Shown: positions 16,774 to 25,525, numbered from the stretch's first letter. The stretch: 64,000 nt of DNA from Paenibacillus tyrphae (GCF_024158745.1 NZ_JAMZAW010000020.1:1-64000); one strand, 5' to 3'. Made by a program: numbers and translations. Notes: generated by a model from the letters alone, not told the origin.

Positions 16774-17760
16774 ATGGAACGGATCCGGGTGAGCGGACTG
16801 CACAAAAGCTACGATTATTACACGAAGGAAGCGGGTCTCCGGCATTCCTTGAAAAATTTGTTTTCCCGCAAAACGTTGACGAAGGAAGCGGTCAAGTCGA
16901 TTTCGTTCGAGATCGCCTCTGGGGAATGCGTCGGCTTCATCGGGCCGAACGGAGCCGGGAAGACGACGACGCTGAAGATGCTTTCCGGGATTCTGCATCC
17001 GACCGGCGGGGAAGCGTCGGTGTTCGGTCATACGCCATGGGAGCGCAAGAACGAATTCAAGCGCATCTTTTCGCTGGTTATGGGGCAAAAAAATCAGCTG
17101 TGGGTCGATTTGCCCGCCATCGAATCGATCTACCTGAACAAATGCATTTACCAGATTCCGGACGACGCCTACGAGCGGATGCTTGCCGAGCTGTCGGAGA
17201 TGCTGGATGTTAAGCACTTGCTGCAGGTCCAAGTGCGGCGGCTGTCGCTCGGCGAACGGATGAAGATGGAGCTGATCGCCGCGCTGATCCACAGCCCCAA
17301 GCTGTTGTTTCTGGACGAGCCGACAATCGGCCTCGATCTGATCTCGCAGAAGAAGATCCGGGAGTTTCTGACCTATTACAATGAGCAATTCAAGGCAACC
17401 TTAATTTTGACCAGCCATTATATGAAAGATATCGAGGACGTCTGCAAGCGCACGATCGTCATTAACGAAGGCCGGATTTTGTATGACGGCGATTTTAAGA
17501 AAATCAACGAGCTGTTCAACGAAGTCAAGGTGCTGAACGTTCAGTTTTCCGAGCCGGTGCCGGAAGAAAGCCTGAGGCCGCTCGGCTGCGTCACGAAGCG
17601 CGACTCGTATCACGCGGTAATCGAGCTGCCGAAGGAGCATTTGAAGCCGGTATCCCGGATGCTGCTCGACCGGTTTCCGGTTGTCGATTTCACGGTGGCG
17701 GACCTCCCGCTTGAAGAAAGCATTGCCAAGCTGTACGGCAAAGAAGTAGCCACCGGATGA
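16774..17760 (+). CDS. ABC transporter ATP-binding protein (ABC-2 type exporter ATPase)
   Basis: ATG 16774 after AGGAGG gives 328 residues. Walker A is GPNGAGKTT (57-65), the Q-loop is MGQKNQLW, the signature is LSLGERMK, Walker B is LLFLDEPTIGLD, and the H-loop is TSHYMKDIE. The insertion TKEAGLRHSLKNLFSRK between the first strand and Walker A is typical of the COG4586 group, which works with two six-helix ABC-2 permeases. No permease gene follows here, so partners must be elsewhere or the system is incomplete. In this operon it probably powers export of the product (inference). Confidence 0.9.
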   Translation: MERIRVSGLHKSYDYYTKEAGLRHSLKNLFSRKTLTKEAVKSISFEIASGECVGFIGPNGAGKTTTLKMLSGILHPTGGEASVFGHTPWERKNEFKRIFSLVMGQKNQLWVDLPAIESIYLNKCIYQIPDDAYERMLAELSEMLDVKHLLQVQVRRLSLGERMKMELIAALIHSPKLLFLDEPTIGLDLISQKKIREFLTYYNEQFKATLILTSHYMKDIEDVCKRTIVINEGRILYDGDFKKINELFNEVKVLNVQFSEPVPEESLRPLGCVTKRDSYHAVIELPKEHLKPVSRMLLDRFPVVDFTVADLPLEESIAKLYGKEVATG

Positions 17761-17816
17761 CCCCGCAGGCGAAAACAACCGCTTCTACTTAAAAATGGCA
17801 GGGGGGAGTTAATGTT

Positions 17817-18875
17817 ATGAATCGGCATCAATTGCCGCTGCAGCCGCCGCCGATCAAAGGCTTCTTGCGCTGGGCGTATACGTTATCGATTACGCACAAT
17901 TACGAGGAGACGCTGCCTTGGTACTATACCAATTTCATCCAAATGTCGTGCACAAAACATTTTCTGGAGAAACGGCGGACGTTTTTTTTCGATTTTTACC
18001 GGGGCAAGCCGAACGAGTTGAATTTCAGCAATCCGTTTCTGCTGACCTGCGCCGTCAATTATGAGCTGTTGTCGGGCTATCGGCCGGATGAGCTTCTCGA
18101 GTTTATGATCGGGCGCATAAAGCAAGGCTACTATGCGATCGTCTTCATCGACGAATCGAAAATTACGGCCAGCCCTGCCTATGATGGAGATGCTTTTCCC
18201 CATCATCTGATGCTCTCCGGATACGACTTGAAGGAACGAACATTCGATGTGTCGATGTTCGACTTCAATCAGGTGTACCGGACGATCAAAATCCCGTTCG
18301 AGGAATTTATTAGCGCCTGCGAATCGATGAGGCGGCTTATCGAAAGCGGACTTGAAGCGGATCACCATACGTTTTTTTACCGGTTCAACGGGGAGCATCC
18401 TTTTGCATTCGATCCGGTGGCGGTCGCGGATCAGCTGCGCGATTATTTGAACAGCGAGACTCATTTGAACCGGATCAACTATAACCCGGACGGCGAAGTA
18501 TTCGGTCTGGAGACATACGAGTATCTCCAGCTGTATTTCAAGGCCGCTGCGGAGCGGCATCCCTCGTTGGTGTGGCCCAATGCCATAAGGCATCTGCATT
18601 TGCTCTGGGAGCACAAAAAGGTGATGGCGGACCGAATCCGGTACTTTACGCAGCAAGGCATCATCGAGCGGGACGACGAGCTGCAGCAGTCGTTCGAAGA
18701 GCTCGCGAACAAGTCCAAGCTGCTGCGTGACCAGCTGGCCATCGCGGAAATGAAAGGCGATGACCGCATTTATGCGAAGATGCCCGCCAAGCTGGAGGCG
18801 ATTAAGGAAAAAGAGCCTGAGCTGCTGGAGCGGCTGTTGAAGCGCGTGGAGGCGGGCCAGCCGGTAGGAACATAG
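17817..18875 (+). CDS. BtrH-like (papain-like fold) protein of unknown function
   Basis: A 352-residue protein starts at ATG 17817, ten bases after GGGGGGAG. Its first 190 residues resemble the butirosin BtrH N-terminal family: WYYTNFIQMSC, FLLTCAVNYELL, GYYAIVFIDES, PHHLMLSGYD and VSMFDFNQVY. Positions of a His (in FPHHLML) and an Asp (in MFDFN) fit the papain-like fold, but which cysteine would be catalytic is unclear. The C-terminal 100 residues are charged and probably helical. BtrH moves an acyl group from a carrier protein to an acceptor, so this gene may do the same for the carrier encoded at the operon start (inference, low certainty). Confidence 0.55.
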   Translation: MNRHQLPLQPPPIKGFLRWAYTLSITHNYEETLPWYYTNFIQMSCTKHFLEKRRTFFFDFYRGKPNELNFSNPFLLTCAVNYELLSGYRPDELLEFMIGRIKQGYYAIVFIDESKITASPAYDGDAFPHHLMLSGYDLKERTFDVSMFDFNQVYRTIKIPFEEFISACESMRRLIESGLEADHHTFFYRFNGEHPFAFDPVAVADQLRDYLNSETHLNRINYNPDGEVFGLETYEYLQLYFKAAAERHPSLVWPNAIRHLHLLWEHKKVMADRIRYFTQQGIIERDDELQQSFEELANKSKLLRDQLAIAEMKGDDRIYAKMPAKLEAIKEKEPELLERLLKRVEAGQPVGT

Positions 18876-18887
18876 CCAGAAAAAGGA

Positions 18888-18916
18888 AACAGCTGCTTGC
18901 GGGCGGCTGTTTTTTC
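18888..18916 (+). terminator. Terminator of the carrier-protein operon
   Basis: AACAGC and GCTGTT arms with a purine-rich loop, followed by TTTTTT. Confidence 0.75.
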
Positions 18917-18953
18917 ATGCGCCGGTTTGAAGCTTTAAAATACATTTTCATGG

Positions 18954-18982
18954 TTGAACCGATCGCCGCTTCGACCTATACT
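18954..18982 (+). promoter_or_regulatory. Promoter of the PadR regulator gene
   Basis: TTGAAC (18954-18959), a 17-bp spacer and TATACT (18977-18982) make a good SigA-type promoter directly before the palindromic operator. Confidence 0.7.
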
Positions 18983-19011
18983 ATATCGTAACGATATGTC
19001 GATACGATATA
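18983..19011. promoter_or_regulatory. Tandem palindromic operator of the PadR regulator
   Basis: ATATCGTAACGATAT (18983-18997) is a perfect palindrome around a central A. An imperfect copy of its half (ATACGATATA) follows at 19002-19011. Placement just after the -10 element predicts autorepression by the PadR protein encoded 18 bp downstream (inference). Confidence 0.6.
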
Positions 19012-19028
19012 AAAAGAGGAGGTTCACG

Positions 19029-19568
19029 ATGTACGACTTGTTCGTTTTAGGGGAGTTGATGATAGGAGACACTCACGGCTATCAGCTTCAAGAAAGACTG
19101 AAGCGCGCCGTTGGTCCGGTCCGGCAGATCAGCTCGGGAACGCTGTATCCGCTCCTTTCCCGGTTGGTGGAGCATGGGTGGATCAGCCTCCGGCTTGAGG
19201 AGCAGGAGGGCGGGAGAGCGCGAAAAATTTACAAGCTGACGGAGGCCGGAAGAGAACGTTTTTTTGAACTGATGGACAGCCCGCTGGATTACACGGCGGA
19301 GACGGAGCTGATGTTTCATTTTAAGATGTCCAATTTTCCATTTGTCACAAAAGAAGTCCGACTGGCGTCTTTAGAACAGTACCTGAATTACCTTCAGCAC
19401 AACTTGAAATATGTCGATTCCGTAGCCCGCATGATCTCCAGCAAGAAGATGGACGAGCGGAAACGTGCGCAAGTGCTGCGAATGCTCGATCACCGGAAGC
19501 ATGTCGGGCTGGCGGATGCGGAGTGGGTATCGAAGGAACTGGAGCGCTTGAAAGCAGCCGAGGAGTAG
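19029..19568 (+). CDS. PadR family transcriptional regulator
   Basis: ATG 19029, with AGAGGAGG before it, gives 179 residues. The winged-helix core starts MYDLFVLGELMIGDTHGYQL and includes SSGTLYPLLSRLVEHGWI and GRARKIYKLTEAG, the PadR hallmarks. The C-terminal helices (from LASLEQYLNYL) are a dimerisation arm. Members usually repress a neighbouring efflux or detoxification gene and release on binding small phenolics or drugs. The next gene, 53 bp downstream on the same strand, is an MFS transporter, the likely target. Confidence 0.9.
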   Translation: MYDLFVLGELMIGDTHGYQLQERLKRAVGPVRQISSGTLYPLLSRLVEHGWISLRLEEQEGGRARKIYKLTEAGRERFFELMDSPLDYTAETELMFHFKMSNFPFVTKEVRLASLEQYLNYLQHNLKYVDSVARMISSKKMDERKRAQVLRMLDHRKHVGLADAEWVSKELERLKAAEE

Positions 19569-19621
19569 ACGGCATCATGCATGTAGCTTAGAATTTGACA
19601 ACATCAAGGAGGAAACAAAAG

Positions 19622-20770
19622 ATGGAACGACTATGGACCAAGCCGTTCATTCAGCTGACGGCAGGCATGCTGTTTCTGTTCACGGGCTTTTATTTGCTGC
19701 TGCCAACGATGCCGCTGTTCATCAAGCAATTAGGCGGCAGCGAGTCGCAGGTCGGATTTGTCGTCGGGGTATTCACGTTGTCTGCGGTTATTTTTCGCCC
19801 GATTGTAGGAGGCTTGCTCGACCGGTACGGCCGCAGGCCGTTTATCGTCTGGGGACTGCTGCTCTTCGTCGTGGCGATGTATTTGTACAGCTGGGCAGGC
19901 GGTATCGTCGTTTTGCTTGCGCTGCGGATCGTGCACGGCATGAGCTGGGCGCTGTCTACAACGGCCGTCGGGACGGCCATTACGGATGTGATTCCGCCAG
20001 CCCGGCGCGGGGAAGGGATGGGCTGGTACGGGATGGCAATGACCGTAGCTATGGCTATCGGTCCGATGCTTGGCATATGGATGCTGCAAAAGCTTTCGTT
20101 CCACGGTCTGTTCCTGTACGCTACCGGCTTTGCGGCTATGGCTCTGCTTCTGGCTCTTGGAACCAAAATGCCGTTTCAGCCGAAAGCGGTCACCGGGCGC
20201 ATTCAATTGGTGGAAAAGTCGGTATTGTCCGTGACGGTGGCGATTTTCTTTCTGGCCGTTCCTTATGGAGGCATTACGACCTTCTTGCCGCTTTTCGCCG
20301 AATCAATCAAGGTGAATCCGGGTACTTTTTTTCTGGTCTACGCCGTGGCGCTGACGCTGATTCGCCCCATCGCCGGTAAGCTCTCCGACCGGTACGGCGA
20401 GTCGTTTATCATTATCCCGGCGCTTGGGACGACGATGGCGGCGCTGCTCGTATTGAGCTTCGCCAGCGGGCTGACCGGCGTGATCGTCGCGGCCGTATTG
20501 TACGGGATCGGATTCGGTTCCGCGCAGCCGGCGCTGCAAGCGGCGACCCTGCGTCTGGCGCCAGCGGACCGCAAAGGGGTGGCCAACGCTTCGTTCTTTA
20601 CCGCGTTTGACCTGGGCATCGGGCTTGGGGCGATCGCCCTCGGTTGGGTTTCCCAGCATACGGGGTACCAGGCCTTGTTTACGGTTAGCGCCGTATCGGT
20701 GGCGGTTTCGTTGATCCTGTTTGCCGTCTTCGTAAGACAGCTGCTGCGCGCCGAGGTGCCGCAAAATTAA
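19622..20770 (+). CDS. MFS transporter (drug-efflux type)
   Basis: ATG 19622 follows AAGGAGG at nine bases; a TTG-type start 27 bases earlier is less likely. The 382-residue product is strongly hydrophobic with about twelve membrane helices. It carries the MFS motif A between helices 2 and 3 (GGLLDRYGRRPFIVWG) and its repeat in the second half (GKLSDRYGESFIIIPA). It sits directly after a PadR regulator gene and before an arylamine N-acetyltransferase gene, which fits a xenobiotic-response group (inference). Confidence 0.9.
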   Translation: MERLWTKPFIQLTAGMLFLFTGFYLLLPTMPLFIKQLGGSESQVGFVVGVFTLSAVIFRPIVGGLLDRYGRRPFIVWGLLLFVVAMYLYSWAGGIVVLLALRIVHGMSWALSTTAVGTAITDVIPPARRGEGMGWYGMAMTVAMAIGPMLGIWMLQKLSFHGLFLYATGFAAMALLLALGTKMPFQPKAVTGRIQLVEKSVLSVTVAIFFLAVPYGGITTFLPLFAESIKVNPGTFFLVYAVALTLIRPIAGKLSDRYGESFIIIPALGTTMAALLVLSFASGLTGVIVAAVLYGIGFGSAQPALQAATLRLAPADRKGVANASFFTAFDLGIGLGAIALGWVSQHTGYQALFTVSAVSVAVSLILFAVFVRQLLRAEVPQN

Positions 20771-20800
20771 TTCCAAACATGGGAAGTGGGGGGAATGGAA

Positions 20801-21550
20801 ATGGATGTAAGTATTTACTTGCAGCGTATCGAAGTGGCAGAGCCCGTTCAACAGACCTTGGAAAGCTTGACGCAGCTGCAGAAGCGGCACGTGACCCGAA
20901 TTCCTTTTGAAAATTTGGATATTCTGCGCGGCATTCCGATCGCGCTTCAGACGGGCGATCTCTTCGAGAAACTTGTCAACCGGCGGAGGGGAGGCGTCTG
21001 CTATGAGTTAAACGGACTGTTCAGCGAGCTGCTGCGCCGGACCGGATTCGAGACCCATATGGTTGCCGCAACCGTCTATCGTGGAGAAGGCCAATGGGGG
21101 ACGGAAGGCTCACATGCGACCAATCTCGTTCGTTTGGAGGGGCGTCCCTATTTGGTGGACGTCGGCTTTGGCGGCAATTCCCCGCGACGTCCTGTCCCCA
21201 TAACCGGGGAGGAGATTCAGGACGCGGACGGCTTTTACCGGATCAGACCGTACCCTGAGCTGCAGAACAGTTATGTTTTAGAGAAAAAGGAGGATCGGGA
21301 CTGGACCATCTTGTACAGGTTTGATCTGGAGCCTAAGCAGCTCGAAGATTTTGCCGAGGTATGCGACGTGACGCAATACGCCCCGGAATCGCCGTTCAAC
21401 AAAGTTTATTTCTTGATGAAAGTGACGGAGGAAGGCCGGATGACGCTGTTTGATCATTCCTTGACCGTGGTCGACGGCCCGAATAAAACGAAAGAGACCA
21501 TCGAAGCCGGCCGCATCGATGACATTTTGGACCGGTTTCTCGCTACCTAA
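20801..21550 (+). CDS. Arylamine N-acetyltransferase
   Basis: The 249-residue product starts at ATG 20801, seven bases after GGGGGG; ATG 20795 is too close to that signal. The catalytic triad is visible: C67 in RRGGVCYELN, H105 in GSHATNLV and D120 in YLVDVGFGGN. The spacing matches the NAT family (about 69/107/122). It transfers the acetyl group of acetyl-CoA to aromatic amines or hydrazines in the cytoplasm. It lies 30 bp after the MFS gene and probably shares its transcript. Confidence 0.93.
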   Translation: MDVSIYLQRIEVAEPVQQTLESLTQLQKRHVTRIPFENLDILRGIPIALQTGDLFEKLVNRRRGGVCYELNGLFSELLRRTGFETHMVAATVYRGEGQWGTEGSHATNLVRLEGRPYLVDVGFGGNSPRRPVPITGEEIQDADGFYRIRPYPELQNSYVLEKKEDRDWTILYRFDLEPKQLEDFAEVCDVTQYAPESPFNKVYFLMKVTEEGRMTLFDHSLTVVDGPNKTKETIEAGRIDDILDRFLAT

Positions 21551-21636
21551 GTCCGGCGCACCGTTGCAGCCGTTCCCGAGCATGACATATAATAACGACA
21601 GACTTACGAGAACAAGGCAGAGGAGCGTACATACGT

Positions 21637-22611
21637 ATGAACAAATCGATTCCATTGCATAAACACGGATTTTCCGCCAGCCGGATCGTGCTCGGCTGCA
21701 TGGGGCTTGGCGGAAGCTGGGACCGGGAGCCGTATACGGCGGAGCATGTCAAGCAGGCGCACGAAGCGGTGGAGGCGGCGCTCTCCGCGGGCATCAATAT
21801 GTTCGATCACGCAAATATTTACACCAAAGGCAAGGCCGAGCAAGTGTTCGGTCAAGTGTTGAAGGAGCGTCCCGACCTGCGAGAGCGGATCATGATTCAA
21901 TCGAAATGCGGCATCCGCTTCGAGGAAGAGGGAGTTCCGGGGCGGTACGATTTCTCGAAGGAGCACATTGAAGCGAGTGTCGACGGGATTTTAAGCCGGC
22001 TCGGCATCGACACACTGGATATTTTGCTGCTGCACCGGCCCGATCCGCTGATGGAACCGGAAGAGGTGGCGGAAGCGTTCCGGCGGCTGCACGAAAAAGG
22101 CAAAGTGAAAGCGTTCGGAGTCTCGAACATGAGTGCGGCGCAAATCCGCTTCCTGCAGTCCGCGATCCGGCAGCCGCTGATCGCGAATCAGCTGGAAATG
22201 AGCCTGCTCAAGCTGGACTGGCTGGATGCTGGCGTGCATCTGAACCAGCCGCAGGGCACCGGCGTCTCGTTCCCGGAAGGGACGATGGAATTTTGCCAGA
22301 TGGAGCATATCCAGATCCAGGCATGGAGCCCGCTCGCACGGGGCCTGTTCACGGGCGGCGACTTGTCCGGACAGCCTGAATCCGTTCGGGCCACCGCAGC
22401 CTTGGTCAGCCGTATGGCCGAGCAGAAGGACGTATCGCCCGAAGCGATCGTGCTGGCATTTCTGCTGCGCCATCCCGCAGGGATCCAGCCGGTGATCGGC
22501 ACCGTGCGTCCCGACCGCATCCGGGCTTGCGGCGAAGCGGAGCGGGTGACGCTGACGCGGGAAGAGTGGTACACGCTCTATGTCACCTCCCGGGGCCGCA
22601 GCATGCCTTAA
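21637..22611 (+). CDS. Aldo/keto reductase (YdhF-like)
   Basis: The 324-residue protein starts at ATG 21637. The catalytic tetrad of the family is present: D in INMFDHANIY, Y in the same motif, K in MIQSKCG and H in LLLHRPDP. C-terminal NADPH-binding features include AWSPLARGLF and IGTVRPDRI. The sequence is nearest to YdhF-type oxidoreductases. The ribosome binding site (AGAGGAG) is about 15 bases away, so the start is a little uncertain. It reduces aldehydes or ketones with NADPH; the natural substrate is unknown. Confidence 0.92.
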   Translation: MNKSIPLHKHGFSASRIVLGCMGLGGSWDREPYTAEHVKQAHEAVEAALSAGINMFDHANIYTKGKAEQVFGQVLKERPDLRERIMIQSKCGIRFEEEGVPGRYDFSKEHIEASVDGILSRLGIDTLDILLLHRPDPLMEPEEVAEAFRRLHEKGKVKAFGVSNMSAAQIRFLQSAIRQPLIANQLEMSLLKLDWLDAGVHLNQPQGTGVSFPEGTMEFCQMEHIQIQAWSPLARGLFTGGDLSGQPESVRATAALVSRMAEQKDVSPEAIVLAFLLRHPAGIQPVIGTVRPDRIRACGEAERVTLTREEWYTLYVTSRGRSMP

Positions 22612-22714
22612 GCTCCTCGTTCTGAGGGAAACCCGGCTTTCAATTGCCGGTGAACGCTGACTCGTTTCGTGTTAAGGTCAATATGAACATGTTCAGAAAG
22701 TGTGAGATGAACCT

Positions 22715-23302
22715 GTGACAACGGATAGGGTGCAATCCATCTATTATAACCATGCGTCTGATGCATTACGACGTGAGATTGCTATCATTTTACATCGGGT
22801 TTGGCCGGATGTTTGTCCAATGCCGGGTGCAACGATTCCGGAAGCTCACGATAAAGAACATCATGCACGCTCATTTTATTCCTGCATCGATGGAAAGCTG
22901 GTCAGCTATGCAGGTGTGGTGCATAAGACGATTAAGCACGATGGACAAACATTCAATATTGCCGGACTTAGCTGCGTGGCTACAGATCCCGAGTATCATG
23001 GTCAAGGGTTAGGTTTACGTACAGTCGCTGCCGCCACTCAATGGATTGAAAAACAAAGCGACATCGATTTTGGCATATTCACTTGTAAACCATCTTTATC
23101 TTATTTCTATAATCGTGCTGGCGCTTGGCCTATTGTGCCAGATGTGGTACTCATTGGCAGTCGGGATGAGGGTGCTTTATCTAGCGAGTCCTTGGACGTT
23201 GTCGTTTTGATGCGTCTGTTTTCAGAGAAAGCTAAAGCGAATGAATCACAATTGCGTCATACCACGATTAATCTTGATTTTCCAGTTGGCCAGTTTCTAT
23301 AG
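22715..23302 (+). CDS. GNAT family N-acetyltransferase
   Basis: GTG 22715 gives 195 residues. The acetyl-CoA-binding motif A is TDPEYHGQGLGLRTVAAA, and the preceding strand is NIAGLSCVAT. The C-terminal part (YFYNRAGAWPIVPDVV) fits the motif B region. GC content is visibly lower than in the flanking genes, which suggests more recent acquisition (inference). No strong ribosome binding site is visible. The substrate is unknown. Confidence 0.8.
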   Translation: MTTDRVQSIYYNHASDALRREIAIILHRVWPDVCPMPGATIPEAHDKEHHARSFYSCIDGKLVSYAGVVHKTIKHDGQTFNIAGLSCVATDPEYHGQGLGLRTVAAATQWIEKQSDIDFGIFTCKPSLSYFYNRAGAWPIVPDVVLIGSRDEGALSSESLDVVVLMRLFSEKAKANESQLRHTTINLDFPVGQFL

Positions 23303-23377
23303 TAGCAAGCAAGAAAGCCATGCTATAAAGAACCCGGACCCAACCGGAGAAGAGCTGAACAAGTGTAGAGCCAGCGC

Positions 23378-23421
23378 AAAAACGGCCCGAGGCGCATTAT
23401 GCTGCCTTCGGGCCGTTTTTA
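23378..23421. terminator. Bidirectional terminator
   Basis: AAAAACGGCCCGA pairs with TCGGGCCGTTTTT between the convergent GNAT and DUF2306 genes; both sides have runs of A or T. Confidence 0.9.
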
Positions 23422-23428
23422 TTGCCAA

Positions 23429-24091
23429 TCAGCGTATGTGGCGGGATATACCGTTGTACCGACGGGTGCCGCGCTTCCAACGCAGACGTATGAGCGTTTC
23501 GATAAAGATAAGATTCGGAATCCAGCACAGCCAAGCTACGATTTGATAGGCCGGAACAAAGCTGCCATGATTGAGCGCGATCAGCAGCGGGAGCCATAGT
23601 CTAAGCGTCACGGCTGCGAACGTGAGCGCAAAGCTCCGCAGCATCCATTCCTTGTGCGCCTGAACGTCGTTGATCGATATTTTATGGACCGCCATAAACG
23701 TGGCAGCGATCCACAGCACGTCGAGCAAGAAAAAGCCGAGTCCCGAGACCCATCCGCCCGTTGCATGCCAAGCCAGAAAAAGATTGACGAGACCGCTTAT
23801 CGTAATGGAAAGCACATAAACATAGCCAAGCAGCAGGTGGCGGCGGCGCCGCTTCATGCCCGAAGGCTTCAGGAACAGCTGGATCGGACCGATTACCAGC
23901 GCGAGCAAAGCCGTAGCGATATGGATATACAGAAAATAAATCCACGGCTCCAGGTGAAAATCGGGACTTCTCAGCTTTTTCTTGATGAAATCGGTGGTCA
24001 GAGGATTGTTCAAGCCGTACTGATAGACGGCATAAGCTCCAATCGCCAACGCCAAGACGATCACAAGCGCTCTTACGCTGCTCTTGCCCAT
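23429..24091 (-). CDS. DUF2306 family membrane protein
   Basis: The 220 residues start at ATG 24091 behind GAGGAGG. There are about six membrane helices, the first at residues 7-23. Conserved histidines occur in YIHIATALLAL, RRRHLLLGYVYV and QAHKEWMLRSFAL, typical of DUF2306. The HKEWM motif near the fourth helix resembles heme- or quinone-binding membrane proteins, but no function is established. It is followed downstream by a terminator and preceded by a fatty acid hydroxylase-family gene on the same strand. Confidence 0.85.
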   Translation of the reverse strand: MGKSSVRALVIVLALAIGAYAVYQYGLNNPLTTDFIKKKLRSPDFHLEPWIYFLYIHIATALLALVIGPIQLFLKPSGMKRRRRHLLLGYVYVLSITISGLVNLFLAWHATGGWVSGLGFFLLDVLWIAATFMAVHKISINDVQAHKEWMLRSFALTFAAVTLRLWLPLLIALNHGSFVPAYQIVAWLCWIPNLIFIETLIRLRWKRGTRRYNGISRHIR

Positions 24092-24145
24092 CAGAAATAC
24101 CTCCTCATTAGACGATTGATCCGTCTCCTTCCGCTTGCCCCACGT

Positions 24146-24745
24146 TTACATGTTCTCCGTGCTGCTGTCCAGAGAGCGCTTCGCCGCTTTGGCATCCGGC
24201 GCCACTTTGTTCGTTCCCATGACAACGTCCATGACCGGGTTGGATACGCCGTACCATGCGTGCTCATCCAAATAGTGATGCAGCAAATGCTTCTTTTTCA
24301 ACCATTTGCCCCAAGGCGTGAGAGGCACGATAGGGCGGTGGGAAACAAAATGCTTCCATTGGTAGTACATCTGGCAGAGAACCGTCCCGAAGACGACCGA
24401 CAAAGCCAGATGAAGCTCTCCCGTCAGTGCCCAAAAAAGCAGCAGCAGCAAGGGATACGTAACGACCTCGTACCAGACGGAACCGAACAAATACCGGTCG
24501 TCGTTCGGATGCTGATGATGCGCCACGTGCCCTTCATAAGCCTTCGGAAGCAGGGCGGGGAGTTCATGCATGATATACCGATGCACGACGTATTCAATCA
24601 GTCCGAACAGCACGATTCCGCCCGCAATGGCGAGCCATGTCAGCGAAGAACCGTAAGTGATACCTACCCCCGTTCCGCTCAGCACAATCAGGATCATCAG
24701 GAACACGATTAACCGGAATTGCAAAAACTCTAGAACATACTTCAA
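24146..24745 (-). CDS. Fatty acid hydroxylase / sterol desaturase superfamily protein
   Basis: A 199-residue integral membrane protein. It has the histidine clusters of the superfamily, which hold a di-iron centre: HRYIMH, HVAHHQHP, HKKHLLHHYLDEHAW written in part as HLLHHYLDEH, and HFVSH. Three to four membrane helices surround them. The enzymes hydroxylate or desaturate lipids with O2. It may act with the adjacent DUF2306 protein, since the two genes are 54 bp apart on one strand (inference). Confidence 0.88.
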   Translation of the reverse strand: MKYVLEFLQFRLIVFLMILIVLSGTGVGITYGSSLTWLAIAGGIVLFGLIEYVVHRYIMHELPALLPKAYEGHVAHHQHPNDDRYLFGSVWYEVVTYPLLLLLFWALTGELHLALSVVFGTVLCQMYYQWKHFVSHRPIVPLTPWGKWLKKKHLLHHYLDEHAWYGVSNPVMDVVMGTNKVAPDAKAAKRSLDSSTENM

Positions 24746-24807
24746 TCGTCATACACCTCATCCGTCGAAAGCGCCTTTTGAAAGCGAGCCCGCATAAAAG
24801 GCATCTC

Positions 24808-24826
24808 TTTGTAGTATATATACAAA
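24808..24826. promoter_or_regulatory. Inverted repeat upstream of the hydroxylase gene
   Basis: TTTGTA and TACAAA flank GTATATA. The element lies 62 bp before the hydroxylase start codon and could be an operator or part of an AT-rich promoter. Confidence 0.35.
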
Positions 24827-24904
24827 CCTTTAGACGGCCCCGGACGGAGAAGCCCTTCAAATCGGATACAAATTCATGGAAAAAAGGGGAAGACGTATTT
24901 TCGA

Positions 24905-25525
24905 TTAAACGGGAGAGGGGATGGAGAAAGGATAGAGATGGCCGTTCAGGCAAAAGGAGGTTTTCCCGGTCTCCTCGGATACGACGATGATTAACGCATC
25001 GGTCCGCTCCGACAGTCCGATGGCGGCGCGGTGACGGGTTCCCAGCTTTTGATTGGGGAAGGTGCGTTCGGTCAGAGGGAGGATGTTGGCGGCCGAGACG
25101 ATCTGATTGGAGCGTATAAATACGGCCCCGTCATGCAGCGGGCTGCCCGGAACGAAGATGGACTCCAGTAAGGAACTGGTAATTTCTGCGGACAGAAGGA
25201 TCCCGGGGGTGATCCACGAATCGATGCTGTCTTCCCGCTGGATGACGATAAGGGCACCTTGACGTTTGAGACTCAGATGGTTCACCGAACGGGAAATCTC
25301 TTTATACTTGCTCGTATAGGGCGACAGAAAGCAGTTCAAATAATAGGTCGAAGCAAGCGCTCCCGTCTTGGAGAACCACTTGGAAATGTGTTCGATCTCG
25401 TTAAGCAGGCACGTATTGACCTCGTCCAGGCTGGAGACGACTTGTCCGATGCTGTGAAGGATATCGGTTAATTGTTCCTTGAGATCCTTTTTTAAAGGAG
25501 AAAAGTCACATTCCAAATGCTCCAT
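24905..25525 (-). CDS. cdaS: Sporulation-specific type diadenylate cyclase
   Basis: The 206-residue protein has an N-terminal helical pair (residues 1-60) followed by a DisA_N/DAC domain. Active-site motifs are DGA (132-134) in PLHDGAVFI and RHR (164-166) in LGTRHRAAIGLSE. It makes c-di-AMP from two ATP. Lack of membrane helices, the length (about 207 in Bacillus subtilis) and the N-terminal autoinhibitory helices identify CdaS rather than CdaA or DisA. CdaS is expressed in the forespore and supports germination (family knowledge). A SigG-type promoter is expected upstream, but I see only a weak candidate. Confidence 0.92.
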   Translation of the reverse strand: MEHLECDFSPLKKDLKEQLTDILHSIGQVVSSLDEVNTCLLNEIEHISKWFSKTGALASTYYLNCFLSPYTSKYKEISRSVNHLSLKRQGALIVIQREDSIDSWITPGILLSAEITSSLLESIFVPGSPLHDGAVFIRSNQIVSAANILPLTERTFPNQKLGTRHRAAIGLSERTDALIIVVSEETGKTSFCLNGHLYPFSIPSPV

